A stretch of 64,000 bases of DNA from Phlyctochytrium arcticum (taxonomy: Eukaryota > Chytridiomycota > Chytridiomycetes > Chytridiales > Chytridiaceae): assembly GCA_025602905.1 (NCBI GenBank), contig JAHLKI010000021.1, forward strand, positions 1-64,000, given 5' to 3'. Shown one piece after another: positions 11,699-24,386 of this stretch. The notes beneath the pieces were generated by a model. The model did not search any database. It was not told the DNA's origin and saw nothing but the letters and a program-made list of their open reading frames with translations. Both the position numbers and the translations under genes were made by a program. The first letter of the stretch is position 1. Each line of letters begins with the position of its first letter.

Positions 11699-12696
11699 GA
11701 TGGGATGGAGAGAGAGGTGGACGCAAGCAATGGGCCGGTACGAGTCGACTACTCGACACAGAGTGCTCAGGATTCTATGATGGATACGAATTCGAATGGG
11801 TTTGACGCTAGCCAGAAATGGCATTATTTTGACAGGATACATACATCGCGTCTTGGCTCCAACTCCCGATGTTTGTCCAACGTATCAGTACACGGCGATC
11901 CGTCTGTTGCAAAGGGTATACGCATCAATTCACAGTATCCTGAAGATGCAATCTTGTCGACCCAACAAATCACCTACCGCGCTTCACCTTGCGACGGGGC
12001 CGATTCGGGCTGCGGGCGGGGCGAACGTAGGCATCAGGTTCCGCCGAGACGGCGACGGGGGAAAGTGGAGAATCCGGTTTGACAGCTGTCAGTCCACCCG
12101 AGAAAGGAGAATCCATTGGTATAGAGGTTGAGGTGGGAAGATCCAAAATTTGAAGGAGTACGCGTCGGGACCTCGGCCGAGAATGTATTGACCCCCTCCC
12201 CTCTTGTGGCCTTTGATGTCCTTTGACGCGCAATACTTCCCGCAGGAACTTTTACCTCAACGTCAACTTTATTCTTGTTTGTGATTCAATGGCCGGGGTT
12301 ACGAGGTCTGGGAGGCTGGAAAAGACTTTCGCGCAAAGTCGTTCGCGTTGGTTTGCTTACGAGAGTTGCTGCGCGCGGTCCGCCGGTGACATTTTGGTGA
12401 TTGGTCACGCGGAAAGCACTTTTGGCCGGCCTTGCACCAACGACCCCTTTGCCAAAAGACCAGGAATTCAACCAACAAGTTTTCGACATTTCATAAGGCA
12501 GATAACTACTTTCCTTGCAGCACTCTCTCACTATTAAAATTCTCACCACTCCCGTAAACTCGTTCCGCCAAAAGTATATAAATCGTTGGGCCGCGACAGC
12601 CATCTTGACCACCACGCCAAGTTTTCAAATTCAAAGCAAAGATCAGAATCTATCCTTACCTTCCTAACTAGTCAGTGCTTGCTGACAGTTTAGCCA
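11699..12696. other. Intergenic region between PP2A B'' and clpX (divergent)
   Basis: About 1 kb with only short reading frames lacking domain signals; presumed to hold both promoters. No clear TATA or repeat was identified. Confidence 0.45.
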
Positions 12697-14889
12697 ATGC
12701 TTTCGCTCAAAGGGCGTCAGCCACGGCTGGCGGCTTATGGGCACCACGAGAGTCTTGTAAAGTCTCCGCAATACCAATTGGAGCGCGCGGTCCTGCAGTT
12801 TCAGCGCTCAACGTCTAGCAGCTCCACATCAGCCCGCGTAAACTTTCCCACCCCATCAAATGAGGCCTCCGGACTCAGGCGTATCGTGCCATTAGAATTC
12901 AAGACTGTGTACCAATCTAATGGCATGCACAATCAAATGTCAAAGAAATTTGCATCACCAGCAGATGTTCCAAAGCCAGAGCCCTTGATTCGCAACCAGA
13001 TGGGCGGGGCACAACCTCAGGTTGCGTTGGAAGACGATCCGGAGCAAGGTCAAGGAGGAAGCAGTGACGCTCCCATTCCATCGCCAATTGAAGTGAGCAG
13101 ATTCATCATTCGCCCATTTCAGCTGTCATTTACGCGTGTTTCTTTTAGATCCGGCGATACTTGGACGACTATGTGATCGGGCAGGATGCTATGAAAAAGA
13201 CCCTTGCCGTCGCGATATACAATCATCATGCCAGGATAAAAATGAACATGAGTCAAAAGTATAACCAGGATGAGCGCGAAGGTATCTATCTACTGGCGTC
13301 ATCATGGCAGTCAAGTCACAATCTAAAACCTGTGTCAGAATCCAGATTCAATCCTGCCCCCAAGCAGCTGAGGCAAATGCTACAGGAACAAGATGAATCG
13401 GTATTGATAGATAAGAGCAACGTATTGCTTGTTGGTCCGACCGGGTCAGGTAAGGCTTTGTTTATACTTGCGAGCACGAGTCAGCGATTTGATATTGCAC
13501 CTCAGGGAAAACGCTTGTGGCTCGCACAATTGCTAAAGTTCTGGACGTCCCCTTTTCAATGAATGATGCTACTCCCTTCACGCAATCTGGATATGTTGGG
13601 GAAGATGTAGAAGTGTGCATCTATCGTTTGCTCCAGAATGCAGACTTTGATGTTGCCCGTGCCCAAAAAGGAATCGTTTTCATAGACGAAATTGAGTAAG
13701 CGCAGCCACAGCGTTCAGTGTTCAATTCCATGGCGGTCTAAACCACTTTCATAGTAAAATCGCTCGTCGCACGGATTCTTCAAATCCTTCCCAACGGGAT
13801 GTATCCGGCGAGGGTGTGCAGCAAGGACTCTTGCGGATGCTTGAAGGCACTGTCGTCAATGTGACAATCAAACCAGGGGCCGGGGGTGCAAAGCGTAACG
13901 CTGCACAGGGCGGCGAAGTCTATTCAATTGACACGTCAAATATATTGTTTGTTTGCTCGGGAGCGTTCGTTGGCCTGGACAAGATTGTACAGGAGCGCCT
14001 GGGAGCGAAAGGGGTATGTGGCATGCGATCCGGTAACCGTGAAGAAGTGTCATTTAATATACTTCGTGCCAGTCTATTGGTTTCGGAGGCAAAGTGGGCG
14101 CTGAAGAGGCAGCCGCCTCAATTCCCGATGCGCTTGAACGGCTCGAGCCCGAAGATCTCATCAAATATGGCTTCATTCCAGAATTTGTCGGTACGAACTA
14201 TTCTATAGTGCCTGGTCTGAGCCGGCTCTCATTCGTGATTCCTCTCAGGTCGGCTCCCGGTGACTGCTAGCGCTAGCATGCTGGCCGCTGAAGATCTGGT
14301 CCGTATATTGATGGAACCTCGTAATGCTTTAACGAAGCAGTTCCAAGGAATCTTCCGATGCAGTAACGTGAGTGCAGTTCAGGATCTTGTCGTTGGACAT
14401 TCCCTAAAATCTCTTTCAAATCAAGATGGAGCTACTTTATCACTCTGATGCGCTCCGCATGATTGCCGATATTGCCGTAACCAAGAAAACCGGAGCGCGA
14501 GGTCTACGCCGTATCTTGGTTCGTATATGGTTTTTTCAATTTGGAAGATGTGGAACCTTATACCCCGTTTTCAGGAGAGCACGCTCCAGCACGCCTTATA
14601 CGAATACCCAGGCACTGATGTTGCATACGTAGTAGTGGACGAGGAAGCCATTCAAACGTCAAAGCCACGCGGTTATACCCTCTCTGAACGTGAAGCTGCT
14701 TACCAGGCAGCCGACATACCCAACGTCCTTTTACCCACTTTGTCACAACGCGGACGCAAAGCAAAGGTAGCGGCGCAAGAGTCGAATGAGGGGCGTTCCG
14801 GGGGACTCCCCTCTTTGCAAGGTGGCACTCCATCTAACAAGCGACCTCCTCCCCCACCTGCTCCGGAAGGCTTTGACTCCACTATGTAG
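12697..14889 (+). CDS. clpX: Mitochondrial ClpX AAA+ unfoldase
   Basis: ClpX is a ring-shaped ATP-driven protein unfoldase of the mitochondrial matrix that feeds ClpP where ClpP exists. The Ser/Arg-rich N-terminus lacking acidic residues looks like a mitochondrial presequence, and no N-terminal zinc finger is present. Exon 1 ends at 13092 and exon 2 begins at 13149 ([17 protein letters not shown]). Following exons carry Walker A (VGPTGSGKT, split by an intron at the lysine), pore loop GYVGED, Walker B (GIVFIDEI), [19 protein letters not shown], the loop SIGFGGKVG, and sensor region [13 protein letters not shown]. The C-terminal domain has [11 protein letters not shown] and ends in a Pro-rich tail. 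About eight exons. The intact IGF tripeptide is the ClpP-docking element of bacterial ClpX, unlike yeast Mcx1, which works without ClpP. It converges on TTI2. Confidence 0.92.
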
Positions 14890-15087
14890 AATATCACCTC
14901 TCACTGCTCTGTTCTCCTCACCATTGTATGTTTCAGCAGATTCAGTATATTTCTTTGCAAATTCCCAGCAATCCGTTTCCCCCCGAGTCTCCACAAGTTT
15001 ATGAAATCCCTGGCGTCTGTGGCCCTTTTCTTCCATTAATATCCTCTGATGGCTGAAATAGAGGCTGGAATAAGTTCGAGTCCATCT

Positions 15088-17220
15088 TTAGAAGTAATTC
15101 AGTGTCGCCCTTTTCAAAATGTTACCCAAAAGAATCCAAAATCCTTCAAAAATCCGTGTAGTCACCTTCAATTTATCTCCGCAAATGGCTTGTAATAAAT
15201 GAAACGCATCCCTCAAGGCCTGACTTAATTCTATTATGATATTAGATGTCACTGTTAACTCTCTTTGATCGCGGCACCATACCCGAACTATTGCTATTAT
15301 TGCTTTTCTCGCGTGACAAATCTCTCCAAGCCTTTGCGATTGCCGCAAGAACGACACCCCGATAGGCCGGGACCCTGAGTCGTGACTAAGTCAAAGCTAT
15401 CGTTCGCTAACATGTTCACGAACATACCTTGGATAGCATGACTTCATCATGCCGATAATTGCGTTGCAGCAAACAATCTGTGTTTCCAAATCGTGTTGGT
15501 GCAGTTCCAAGATCTCGCAGGAGGGCCCCAACAGAGTCTATAGATAAGATTCAATTCACGCCACACGTTTAGGAGACAAGCACTCGTACGCTCAAGAACT
15601 GAATGCTCATGATGCCCATCATATGTGCGACCTTTGGAATTGCACCCACCAATGCCTGGCGAAAATAGTTTTATCACTCTCATTCCTTATCATGACATTG
15701 GAAGAATAAATACCCGAATGATTTTGACATTGCCTCCAATCGCAAAAGTCAAATTTCGACAAATTCCGTCATAGCACAGATCCTCGAGCCGTTTGTGGAA
15801 TGGCTGGGAATCTTTCACCTCGATCACAGGTATCAGATCGATGATGCAATCCAACGCTTCTTGAACCAATGGCGGATTTTCGTGATAGGTAAGGTAAGGA
15901 AGCAGCGTCTATGCCGCGGGATGTCAGAATGAATCTCAGTTGATCTTCCAACTGTACTCACGCTGAAAAACACGTCACCCAGCCCGGTTCGACGTATATC
16001 CATCGGTGCTGAGCACTCGATTATCGCATGCCGGAATAAATTCAGTCCAATCATCTTGTACGGTTGCTCGTAGTCATCCAGAAGTTGCAGAAGGGGTGGA
16101 AACAGAAGATGTTGTATAGGACCGATTTGCCCATGCTAAGAAGTATAAATTTCGATGGATTCAAAACACATGTGTCAAATGACTTACTTCTAGATTTGTC
16201 ACCACCCAGTGCAGGATCGGTACACAGTCTGGCTTCAGCACCTTCCATGGCTGTCGTTCATATTCTTCTCCTGCCCCAATATGCTGTGCTCGGACTGTAG
16301 GAATTTCATCTACTCGATGCCCCGTGTCGTCCACCTTCCGGTGACTGAAGTGGGGTTTTATTTCCTCGGTCAAGATCCGTTCCGCATAACGAGATGCAAG
16401 TAGCGAGCGCTTAGTTTTTGATTTGGATGCAATGTGTGAGATAATGGCTATGACCAGATAAGAGTTAGGTTCAGTCTTCACGTTGTGTCAATGGCGGAGC
16501 TACCATTTGCTGATGCTATCGAACTGCTGGTACTCCACTTCTGAGATGTATCCCCCAAAAATGCGGCACACCTTACTATCAAGCGATATTGGGATTCGCG
16601 ATCAACAATCTGATGTTTTCGCTCCTTAGGTTGCAAACTTGATGGAGAAGATGGGGCAGTACATACCGTGTGTACCTCATCTAAGAATAAACGTAGTGCC
16701 TTGAAGGTAATATCGGCGTTGTCCTTCAAAGTTGTGACACGAGGTTCTTCTACTTTGCCGTCCTCTATACATGATTCACAATTAGAACATTGAATGTTCT
16801 CGTATCGTAACCAACAGCTTTAGTGACCATCTACTCGATGCCATTGAACGTCCTGTGGGATTTCCAAAAACTGGCATACGTTCAAGACAAGATCTGATAC
16901 TGCCTTCTCATCCGCTGGATCACAGGATTGCATAGACTGCAAAATCCCGGTCGGGGTACCCAAACAATTCACATATTCCTTGACGATGGCACTGACTTCC
17001 TAATTGGAAGGTTAGAATGAGTAAGATGATGTGAATATAAACAAACAGGGCAGGTCCAACCGTCTGTTCCAATGGCTCTGTTTCCGCTAGTGTGGCAACA
17101 AGTTTCTCGAGGATTGCTGTTGAACGGGCAGAATCGGCTTCGTCCCTATTGTATAGAGAGAACAGGCAGTGTGAGCTTCATGATATTTGCTGCGTCGTGT
17201 AGTATTAAATCCTTACATGC
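15088..17220 (-). CDS. TTI2: Tti2-like TELO2-interacting protein (TTT complex)
   Basis: Tti2 works with Tel2 and Tti1 to stabilise PIKK kinases. The diagnostic block is in the middle exons on the minus strand: LLFPPLLQLLDDYEQPYKMI, GLNLFRHAIIECSAP, then RRTGLGDVFFSTLLPYLTYH, matching the conserved Tti2 pattern 'DDyE..yK..Gl.ll.h......l..tGLg.vf...L.p.L.yl'. Upstream exons give helical segments (EVSAIVKEYVNCLGTP; DPADEKAVSDLVLNVCQFLE) and downstream exons the C-terminal alpha-solenoid (RLGEICHARKAIIAIVRVWC). At least nine short exons with introns of ~50-70 bases. The N-terminal exon is not resolved: coding reaches a GTAAGG donor near 17214 and may extend up to about 17400. The PPR gene ends just upstream on the same strand. 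Family call is fairly confident from one strong motif block. Confidence 0.7.
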
Positions 17221-17534
17221 TGGCTGCTATAATTCCGAATAAACAAAACGGAGACGCAACCGAACGTTGATGTTGTGACTAGGGAGGATAGGAGGCAGTT
17301 CCTATGCTCAGGATGTTGCAGAGCTTGCCAAGACTTCGAAAAGTATATGAAAGCGTAGCCGAGCGAGATCGCTGAGATCGCGAAGTGGTGCGGAGTTTGA
17401 ACCGAATTTGACGTCCACATCAATTGTGCTCGCATGTTTACAAAACAAGCTCGATATAGGTACTGGTGAACATCTATATTGTTTACAGATTCCCGTGTAT
17501 TATGTTGAGTATTTACAAAATCCCCTGTATTCAC

Positions 17535-19752
17535 TTAGGAGACAACCAATTTGTTGCGATCCAGCAGATTCAATATCTGTTCCAATTCTGATTTCGCAAA
17601 CCCTTGCAAGGCTGTCAGGTCAAGACGTGATGTGGACGCAGCGTCTGCTTTTCTGCCGCTGTGGGTGAGAAAGATTTGCAAAATCAATGCGCCCTGCCGA
17701 CTTGAGGGTTGTGCATTATCCAGCAACAACTTTGAGAGTGTCTGGAGTTCATTCCGCATGCCGCGCCGTTGTATAGTGTCGATCATACTAATCCAGCCCG
17801 AGATTGACGGACACAGTTGTTCGTGTTCGAGAAGCGAGCCAATTTCAGCAGCGGGTACCTTACATAACCTACTGGCTTGTTGCAATAATGCATCGGAGAT
17901 GTCCTCGCATATGATGCCCCCTCGTGATCGGAACTCTTCCAATGTTGACATAACCTCCCTCCACTCTTCACTTCGAGCCCCGGTAAGCGTCAAGAGATGC
18001 GAATATATTTGAACCAGACCCGTTGCTCCAATATCTGGCAGAGATGAATCAACGACTGCTCGCCCGTATTCCTGTGCTTGACGCATGAATGATGGAATGC
18101 CAGAAAGCGAGGCGAGTATGGGCTGAACGACCTCACTTATGACAGCTTTGTTGGGCCTGACAGACCGAGCAATGGAAAGCGCCTCTTCAAATTTCTCGTC
18201 GCGTAGCAGCCCATTCACGAGCGCTCCTATTGTGCGAGGGGCTAGTGTGACATTCTGTTGGCTAGTAACTCCATGTAATTTGATTGCTTCTTGCAGATGT
18301 CCGCTTGTGGCCAATGATCGCAGAACGTTGTTGTATATTGAAGAGGTAGGTGCTATCTTAGCGGTCTTCATATCCTGCAGCAGTTTGAACGCGAGCTGAG
18401 ATTGCCCATTTTCGCAGCATGTGCGAATCACAATCTCATATATTCCAGTGCTCGGGCGGGTTATATCGTCGAAAAGAGTGAGAGCGCCCACATTGGCATG
18501 CTTTTGCATCAACTCGAGCATGTTTACACATTGCTTCCAGTTCCCTGCCTTTGCGAAAGATTGTACAATAAGCTCCCAAATCGAAGCATCGGGATACGGA
18601 ACGCGCGGCCCCTTCTTATTCAACATGTCCATCAGGACGGCCACTCCTGCTTCGTACTTTCCGCTATTCATCAATGCAGCGATGCGAAGGCGGTAGCTCT
18701 GAATATTGGTAACCAATGACTTGGTCACATTCAGCTCATCAAACATGCGAAGGGCGGCCAAGTTGCGTCCCTTACGGACTAGAGATAACATAAGATTGTT
18801 GTAAATGCTGACGGAGGGTGACATTCCCAAAGCAATCATATCCCGGAAAATCTGATCCGCAGTAGAGTGTTGACCAGCCATCAAATTGCCGCGAATCATA
18901 ATTGCGTACGTTGCAACGTCCGGCTGCACCTTCAGCACGTTCGATTTACCGGTGCCTTTCACATGTCGAAGCTCGTCAAACAGTTTTGTTGCAGCTTTCA
19001 TGTTGTGGTTACGAGTATAAATTCGCAAGATGTGGTTGTACATCTTGATAGTCGGGGCAATTCCCGCCTTTTGGGCCTTTTCAATCAAACCCAGTATCAT
19101 GGAAGGGTTGTTCTAAAGATATGTTAGTACATTCCCGATAACACAATCCATCTATTGTGATTCTCAATCCATACTTGTTTCTCATGATAGCTAAGAAGTC
19201 TTTCATAATGTTCGGCTGATTCCGTGTTGGAAACATCGGGTAGAAATTTCAGATTTTCGGATCGGTGGGCGCTGATATTTGAAGTCATTTTCAGAAGTCT
19301 TTGATGGGAAAGAATTGATAAATCAAACTACAGTAGCGGTACATGGTTAGCATGGTCTTGGAAACTTCGTAAATGGCGTAAGTGCGACGAACCTTCTCAA
19401 GTGACGATTCCACCAAACGAGAGTAGTCTTCCCAGACCTCCTCTGCCCGATCTGTCTCCCGTAAACGTTCAAGGAATTGAACTGTAAGTTTATCATAGAT
19501 TCGCTGCTCCTCTTCAGTTTCCATTACGGAAAATGGGGTTGTTTCTGTTGGTGTATGTTCGCGCTTTATAGCAAGTTGTTTGGAAATATGTTTTCCTATC
19601 GAAGCGTACGTCCGAGTATGCAACAAGAGTCGCATGTTCCTACAGGTAGATGTGCCACATATGGGCAGTGACTTTGGTGTCATTGCAATTGTGCTGAATC
19701 CGCAGATCAGTTTGGCAAAGTAAAGTTCAAAACTCTGACGAGCGCTGCGCAT
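17535..19752 (-). CDS. Pentatricopeptide-repeat (PPR) protein, probably mitochondrial
   Basis: PPR proteins bind organellar RNA and act in its processing or translation. The long last exon (17535 to about 19113) is a chain of ~35-residue helical hairpins of PPR type, for example TIKMYNHILRIYTRNHNMKA, PDVATYAIMIRGNLMAG, SVSIYNNLMLSLVRKGRNLA and GIYEIVIRTCCENGQSQLA; at least seven repeats are visible. The first exon (from 19752, MRSARQSFELYF) has an Arg/Ser/Thr-rich N-terminus with HTRTYASIGK, compatible with a mitochondrial presequence. A small middle exon encodes LKFLPDVSNTESAEHYERLL. The total is about 700 residues. It is divergent from the NEM1-like gene across a 284-base shared upstream region. 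RNA target unknown. Confidence 0.85.
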
Positions 19753-20036
19753 GATTTCACATTCAGCAGACCGCTAGGGCTTCGGTCAGGCTTCGGTGGC
19801 CGTTTCGTTCGTCAAACTTGTGTGAAATCGTAGCAGCAAGTTGCTTACAATTCGGATGCACATACATAAGCCTTGACAAAGCTCGTGTTTTACAATTACT
19901 TTACAGACTGCTGGTGGACGTCGGGAACTTTCCTCTGACCACGATTACCCAGTTCCTTTCAAGCTTGGACTGAGAACTGATAATTGGACAACGATTTCGG
20001 GGCGGCGAACTTGGGGCAGAGAAATACCTCTGCCGG
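19753..20036. promoter_or_regulatory. Shared divergent promoter region (PPR protein / Nem1-like phosphatase)
   Basis: 284 bases separate the two start codons, so both promoters must lie here or overlap the genes. No specific element was identified. Confidence 0.4.
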
Positions 20037-21247
20037 ATGATGCATTTCACCATGGTCAAAGCTGGAGTCACCGTGGAGACTCACTCGGATCAAAAACGCA
20101 CCATTCCCTACAGCAGTGAGCTCATTTGGTCATACATCCGGTCGTGCTTGGACTGGCTGATTAGCGTACTGGTGGTGATTGTTCCTGTATCAAGTTGGAG
20201 GGAGAAACTGCAGTCATCTACCCAGAAATCAATACGGCATAAGGGATCTAGCGACAAGCTGAATAGGAAACGCGGCTCGCCTTCCTTGAGACGATCGCGT
20301 CGCCTTCGGGAAAAGAATGGAGGGGAAGGTGTTATGGGCGTTGCTGGAGTGTCAGTCTTAGCAGCCGGATCAGACATTGACCAAATTACGGACTCGGACT
20401 CCAACTCAAATGAGGTTACGTTACGCCGGCGATCCCTGGGAAGAGCCCACGGTGCCAAATCAACCACGCGAAAGACTTCATTGCAGTCGCAATCACAATC
20501 ACGAACTGGCTCGTCTGATTCAATCCTTCGTTCGCTCGGCTCAAGTTCCAGAAAACGGAAAACGCTAGTCTTGGATTTAGATGAAACTCTGATACATTCT
20601 ACATCCCGAAGTTCCCGCAATCACGATCACATCGTGGAAGTCTTGGTGGATCGGCACGTTTGTCTCTATTACGTTTATAAACGGCCATTTTGCGATCTTT
20701 TCATGCAAAAGGTATGGGTTTCTTTCACGCTGGACAATGGTTCGCCATCGGTGAACTCATTCCCAAATCTAGGTTAGCGAATGGTACAAGGTTGTTATAT
20801 TTACAGCCTCAATGCCGGAATATGCAATGCCAGTGATAGATTGGTTAGATCCGACCAACACCTTGGTATCTGAACGATACTTCCGTGCCGTGAGTTCAGG
20901 CACGAAGCTATCATTCACACCGTAATGCTAATTCTTTTTTCATAGGCATGCCGGCACAAACATGGAACGTACGTGAAGGACTTGGCCTTTATAGAGTCAG
21001 ATCTATCTCAAGTTTGTTTGGTGGACAATTCTCCAATATCATACCAGGATAATGAAGGTACGAAAAACATGTTTCCAAACCTCTCGCACGTTGGACCTAA
21101 TCTCAGCACTTCTATCAAACAGATAATGGTATACCAATAGATAGCTGGATAAGTGATCCGCGCGATGAAGCTCTCCTGGACTTGCTACCCTTTCTAGACG
21201 CATTACGTTTTGTGGATGACGTGCGGCACATACTATCTTTGAAGTAG
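20037..21247 (+). CDS. NEM1: Nem1/dullard-type FCP1-family phosphatase
   Basis: Nem1 is the catalytic subunit of the ER/nuclear-envelope phosphatase that dephosphorylates and activates lipin (Pah1). The N-terminal part contains a hydrophobic segment ([13 protein letters not shown]), expected for the membrane anchor. A basic, Ser-rich region follows, then the FCP1 homology domain: [13 protein letters not shown] with the DxDxT catalytic motif, [75 protein letters not shown], and the ending [17 protein letters not shown]. This end is characteristic of the Nem1/CTDNEP1 branch rather than the Scp or Tim50 branches. Four exons, including an intron with donor GTGAGT after RYFRA. The stop TAG is at 21245-21247. 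Confidence 0.9.
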
Positions 21248-21467
21248 AATGTGCCGGTCTGATATGTTGGATGATACCATACCTACAATTGGCCGCTTTT
21301 ATATATATACCCTTCTGACAGCTAGATATGGTTTAAATGACTTTTCGGAATTTGAGCATAGCAATTGGCAGATTACGTAAGCCAAATCCGCCAACGAACG
21401 CGCACGCGTCGAGACTCGAAAACTCAGAGTCAAGTCCGCATAACCGCAAGAAGTACCAGCGGTGGGA

Positions 21468-22139
21468 ATGGATCAAGACGAAGAGCCGCCTATTGTACCC
21501 CCACAGCAGCAGACTCAGGATCGTGAAAAGTCTCAACAGCAACGAAAGCCAGAACTTCGCGTGTTTACATCTGACGAACATCAGACATCTACGCAAAATG
21601 CCGGGGACAAGTTGACCCTCCCAGCGGATTCTGCTATTGACCCATACACACCACGCACGGCGCAAACCTTTTCGCTTCCATTCCCCCAAACTCCCCTCAG
21701 TTCCGTCCCCCGCGGTGACCAATATATTTATTCAAATCCTGCACCAAATTCGCTATTGACACGACTTCGGAGTAATAATCCACCACTGGTGAGCTCTGGG
21801 AAACCATCAGCTTACGCACAGAGAACTCTTCATATTCCAACCCGTTATGATGTTGCCACTTTGGCCAACATACTTGATGCATCACCTACCTTACAGAAAA
21901 ACTCGCCCTTCAAGTATACCGCGACGTTCTATCCACCCGCAATAGCAGAATCACCATTATCTGCGCGAACGCCAGAAGAGGCTTTGGAAATGGTAGTGGC
22001 GGGATTAGGAGCGGAAGAAGGGTGTTATTTTTCACTAGATATCCAAACGGAGGGGGTAATACGCTGTTCAGAGGAGGGTCTGTGGACTGTTCCGTTTGAG
22101 CAAGGTGTCCAAACTGTGTTGCAATCTGTATTGCGGTAG
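21468..22139 (+). CDS. Hypothetical acidic/Gln-rich protein
   Basis: Single open frame of about 223 residues starting at MDQDEEPPIVPPQQQ. The first half is Pro/Gln/Ser-rich and probably disordered. The second half looks folded (TRYDVATLANILDASPTLQK, RTPEEALEMVVAGLGAEEG, YFSLDIQTEGVIRCSEEGLW). I do not recognise the family. It lies 220 bases after the NEM1-like gene on the same strand with no visible intron. Length, composition shift and lack of stops support coding, but a start further upstream (21462) is equally possible. Confidence 0.55.
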   Translation: MDQDEEPPIVPPQQQTQDREKSQQQRKPELRVFTSDEHQTSTQNAGDKLTLPADSAIDPYTPRTAQTFSLPFPQTPLSSVPRGDQYIYSNPAPNSLLTRLRSNNPPLVSSGKPSAYAQRTLHIPTRYDVATLANILDASPTLQKNSPFKYTATFYPPAIAESPLSARTPEEALEMVVAGLGAEEGCYFSLDIQTEGVIRCSEEGLWTVPFEQGVQTVLQSVLR

Positions 22140-22719
22140 AGATTATTGTAGCAAGATTGTTGGTAATTTCAAGGCCGTTCAAAATTCATAGCATTCACTT
22201 GGAAAGCACATTTCATGAATTGTAGCAGGCATCATCATCTTAGACTCATAAATAATAGAAATTCTGCTATACACTGCTGAGGGCATCGCCGCAAAGAAAC
22301 GCAGCTGGACGGTATCCATATGTGATTGCAAAAATAAAGATTCATGAACAGCATCAAGAGTAGATGGGTCCCGACTTGAAACTGTTAGCTCCGACGTACA
22401 ACAACGAAGGATGTGAAACTGACTCTACTCAATATTTAGGGCGGTCTACCTCGACTTTCATCCCCATGTGCCAAAAGACGGCGTGTGCCCAATGCTGAAA
22501 CTTGGCGTAAGATACAGTACCGGTAAGAGAGGGCAAAATACCGTTGGCGGGCAATGCTTCTCCGCTCCAGTATCAGTTTTTAAGACCAGGAAAAGGTTGG
22601 CATATCTCGGACACAATGGCACAATGCATCGGAGAGAGGCTCACTTCAAGCCCATAATCCCGGGTTTTAGTAGTCATGTACGATAAGGTTAACCTAAATA
22701 AACCGGCGGTAAGGCTGGC

Positions 22720-22775
22720 CGGTTCGCCGCAGCCTGCGCGACCGCGACGGTTCGCCGCAGCCTGCGCGACCGCGA
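22720..22775. repeat. 28-bp GC-rich tandem duplication
   Basis: Two identical head-to-tail copies of a unit starting CGGTTCGCCGCAGCCTGCGC (22720-22747 and 22748-22775). Noncoding. Confidence 0.85.
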
Positions 22776-22839
22776 CGTTCGATTTCTGAAACTTGTACAT
22801 TCATAGCCGCCGATAGCGTCGACGCTTGTTCATATCCAG

Positions 22840-22849
22840 TACTCGAGTA
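22840..22849. repeat. Palindromic 10-mer TACTCGAGTA, copy 2
   Basis: Perfect palindrome in the intergenic region 479 bases upstream of the first secreted paralog; continues as ATG outside the palindrome (CGAGTATG), as in copies 1 and 5. Confidence 0.75.
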
Positions 22850-23327
22850 TGAAAGAAACGTAAAACACTGTGGCTAAAGACTCTGGATTTACGGTGATCC
22901 AAAGCCAAAAAATCGCCCGCGGCCTAGCGAATGCCCGACATCCCTACAAGAAGTTTCAGGTATAACCAATATCCAGCATTCTGCTATCACTTTGTATGGC
23001 GCTGCACTACATTGGCCGGCAAGGTAAAGGACTAATCATCTTCAGCCTTTTGGAGATGGGGTAACGTTTACCGCATCCCACGGCCATCAACATTTCCCGG
23101 GTGATGAAAGTCTGGATGCCCTCCTTCCGCTAGGTTGCAAGGGCCTCTGGGCGAAATGTCAAAAAGTATTTAAGGCAACAGATGTTTCCGCATTCCCTCT
23201 CCATTTCTCAGTACCGCAAATCTGTTCTGGCAACACAACACTCATCAGCACTTTCATAGAGCACCCCATAGATCATCTAGATCCTTAGACATCTTTAGAC
23301 CTTTTTTTTTCCATTCCAACATCCGAC

Positions 23328-24386
23328 ATGAAGCTTTCTACTGCCATCTTTGCGCTGACTCTTGTCGCGTCGACCACCATCGCTGCTCCTGCTGGCGGTA
23401 TGCAACGCCGCAGGTTCGGCCAGCAAAACCCCCCCGTGCAGGGCGAAATTGGAGGGGTAAGCAACGCATTGCTTGAAAGTGTATATGCGGTACCAATGAA
23501 CTCACATTCTACATTTTTTTAGTTGGCAGCCCTGAAGAATGGCCAAGCCGGCACTCTGAGCGGACAAGTTCCTTCAACCCTTCTTGGCGCCGCGGATCCT
23601 TGCCTCAAACTTCGTCTCGCGGACACCATCGTTCAAGAGGCTGGCGGTGATGCTGCGGCCTTGGCTGCCGCCCAACGTCTTGTCAACGCCGAACAGAACT
23701 TCAACCCTTTCAACGGAGGCAAACCTACTTTCTGCGCCGACGCGTCTCTGCCCGCCACTCCAGCCCTGCGAGGAATTCTGCCCTTGATTTCGGAGGAGGA
23801 CAACTTGAACAACGCGGCTGCAACCAATGTCATCACCAAGAAGAGCTTGGCCGACGCGTTAGCAGGCACTGTCAAGGATGTTACCGGCAAGAGCATTGCG
23901 CAGCAACTTATCGACGCTGGGTTTAACGACTTCAAGAATGCTGGAGGCGCTGCCACTCCACCTCCCCCTGCTACCGGTACCACTGCACCACCACCCCCAC
24001 CCGCACCGACTACTCCTACCGCAGGTGGTATCCCGAAGTGCGACCCTGTCCCTGCCCCTGCCCCCGCTCCCACTGCTGCACCTGCACCTGCACCCACTGG
24101 CGTACCCGCACCAGCAGCCGGAGTCATTTTCCAGCCGGCCGGCCTCGATGGTCTCACCTTTGACCCACTCGTTCGCAGCAGCGACCCCGCTCGCCCATTC
24201 CAGGTCGCCCAAGATACTTTTGTTCAGGCCGGTGCTGCCTGTGGTCGTGTCGGTGATCGCCTCAACAACAAATGCGCAAACAACTTGAACGCATCTGGAC
24301 GTGGTTCTGAAATCGGTGCTATTTGCACTCCCGCCAAAACCACTGCCACCCAAGGTTGCCTCACGGCGGCAGGTGCATCTGCTTGA
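23328..24386 (+). CDS. Secreted Ala/Pro-rich protein, paralog 1
   Basis: Two exons: 23328-23456 and 23523-24386, with a 66-base phase-0 intron. Exon 1 encodes a signal peptide (MKLSTAIFALTLVASTTIA) and then MQRRRFGQQNPPVQGEIGG, where RRR looks like a Kex2-type processing site. Exon 2 holds a conserved N-terminal domain (TLSGQVPSTLLGAADPC, KLRLADTIV, AAQRLVNAEQNFNPFNGGK, ALRGILPLISEEDNL), a ~60-residue Pro/Ala linker and a conserved C-terminal domain (GLTFDPLVRSSDPARPFQVA, CGRVGDRLNNKC, AICTPAKTTATQGC) with paired cysteines. The downstream gene at 25524 is a tandem paralog with the same intron. Function unknown; it resembles small secreted or wall-associated fungal proteins. Confidence 0.85.

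Larger units (their letters stand above)
22140..23327. other. Intergenic region upstream of the secreted paralogs
   Basis: About 1.2 kb without a convincing gene. It contains a 28-bp tandem duplication and one TACTCGAGTA palindrome. The last ~60 bases are pyrimidine-rich (run of T before the start), as expected for a leader. Confidence 0.5.
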
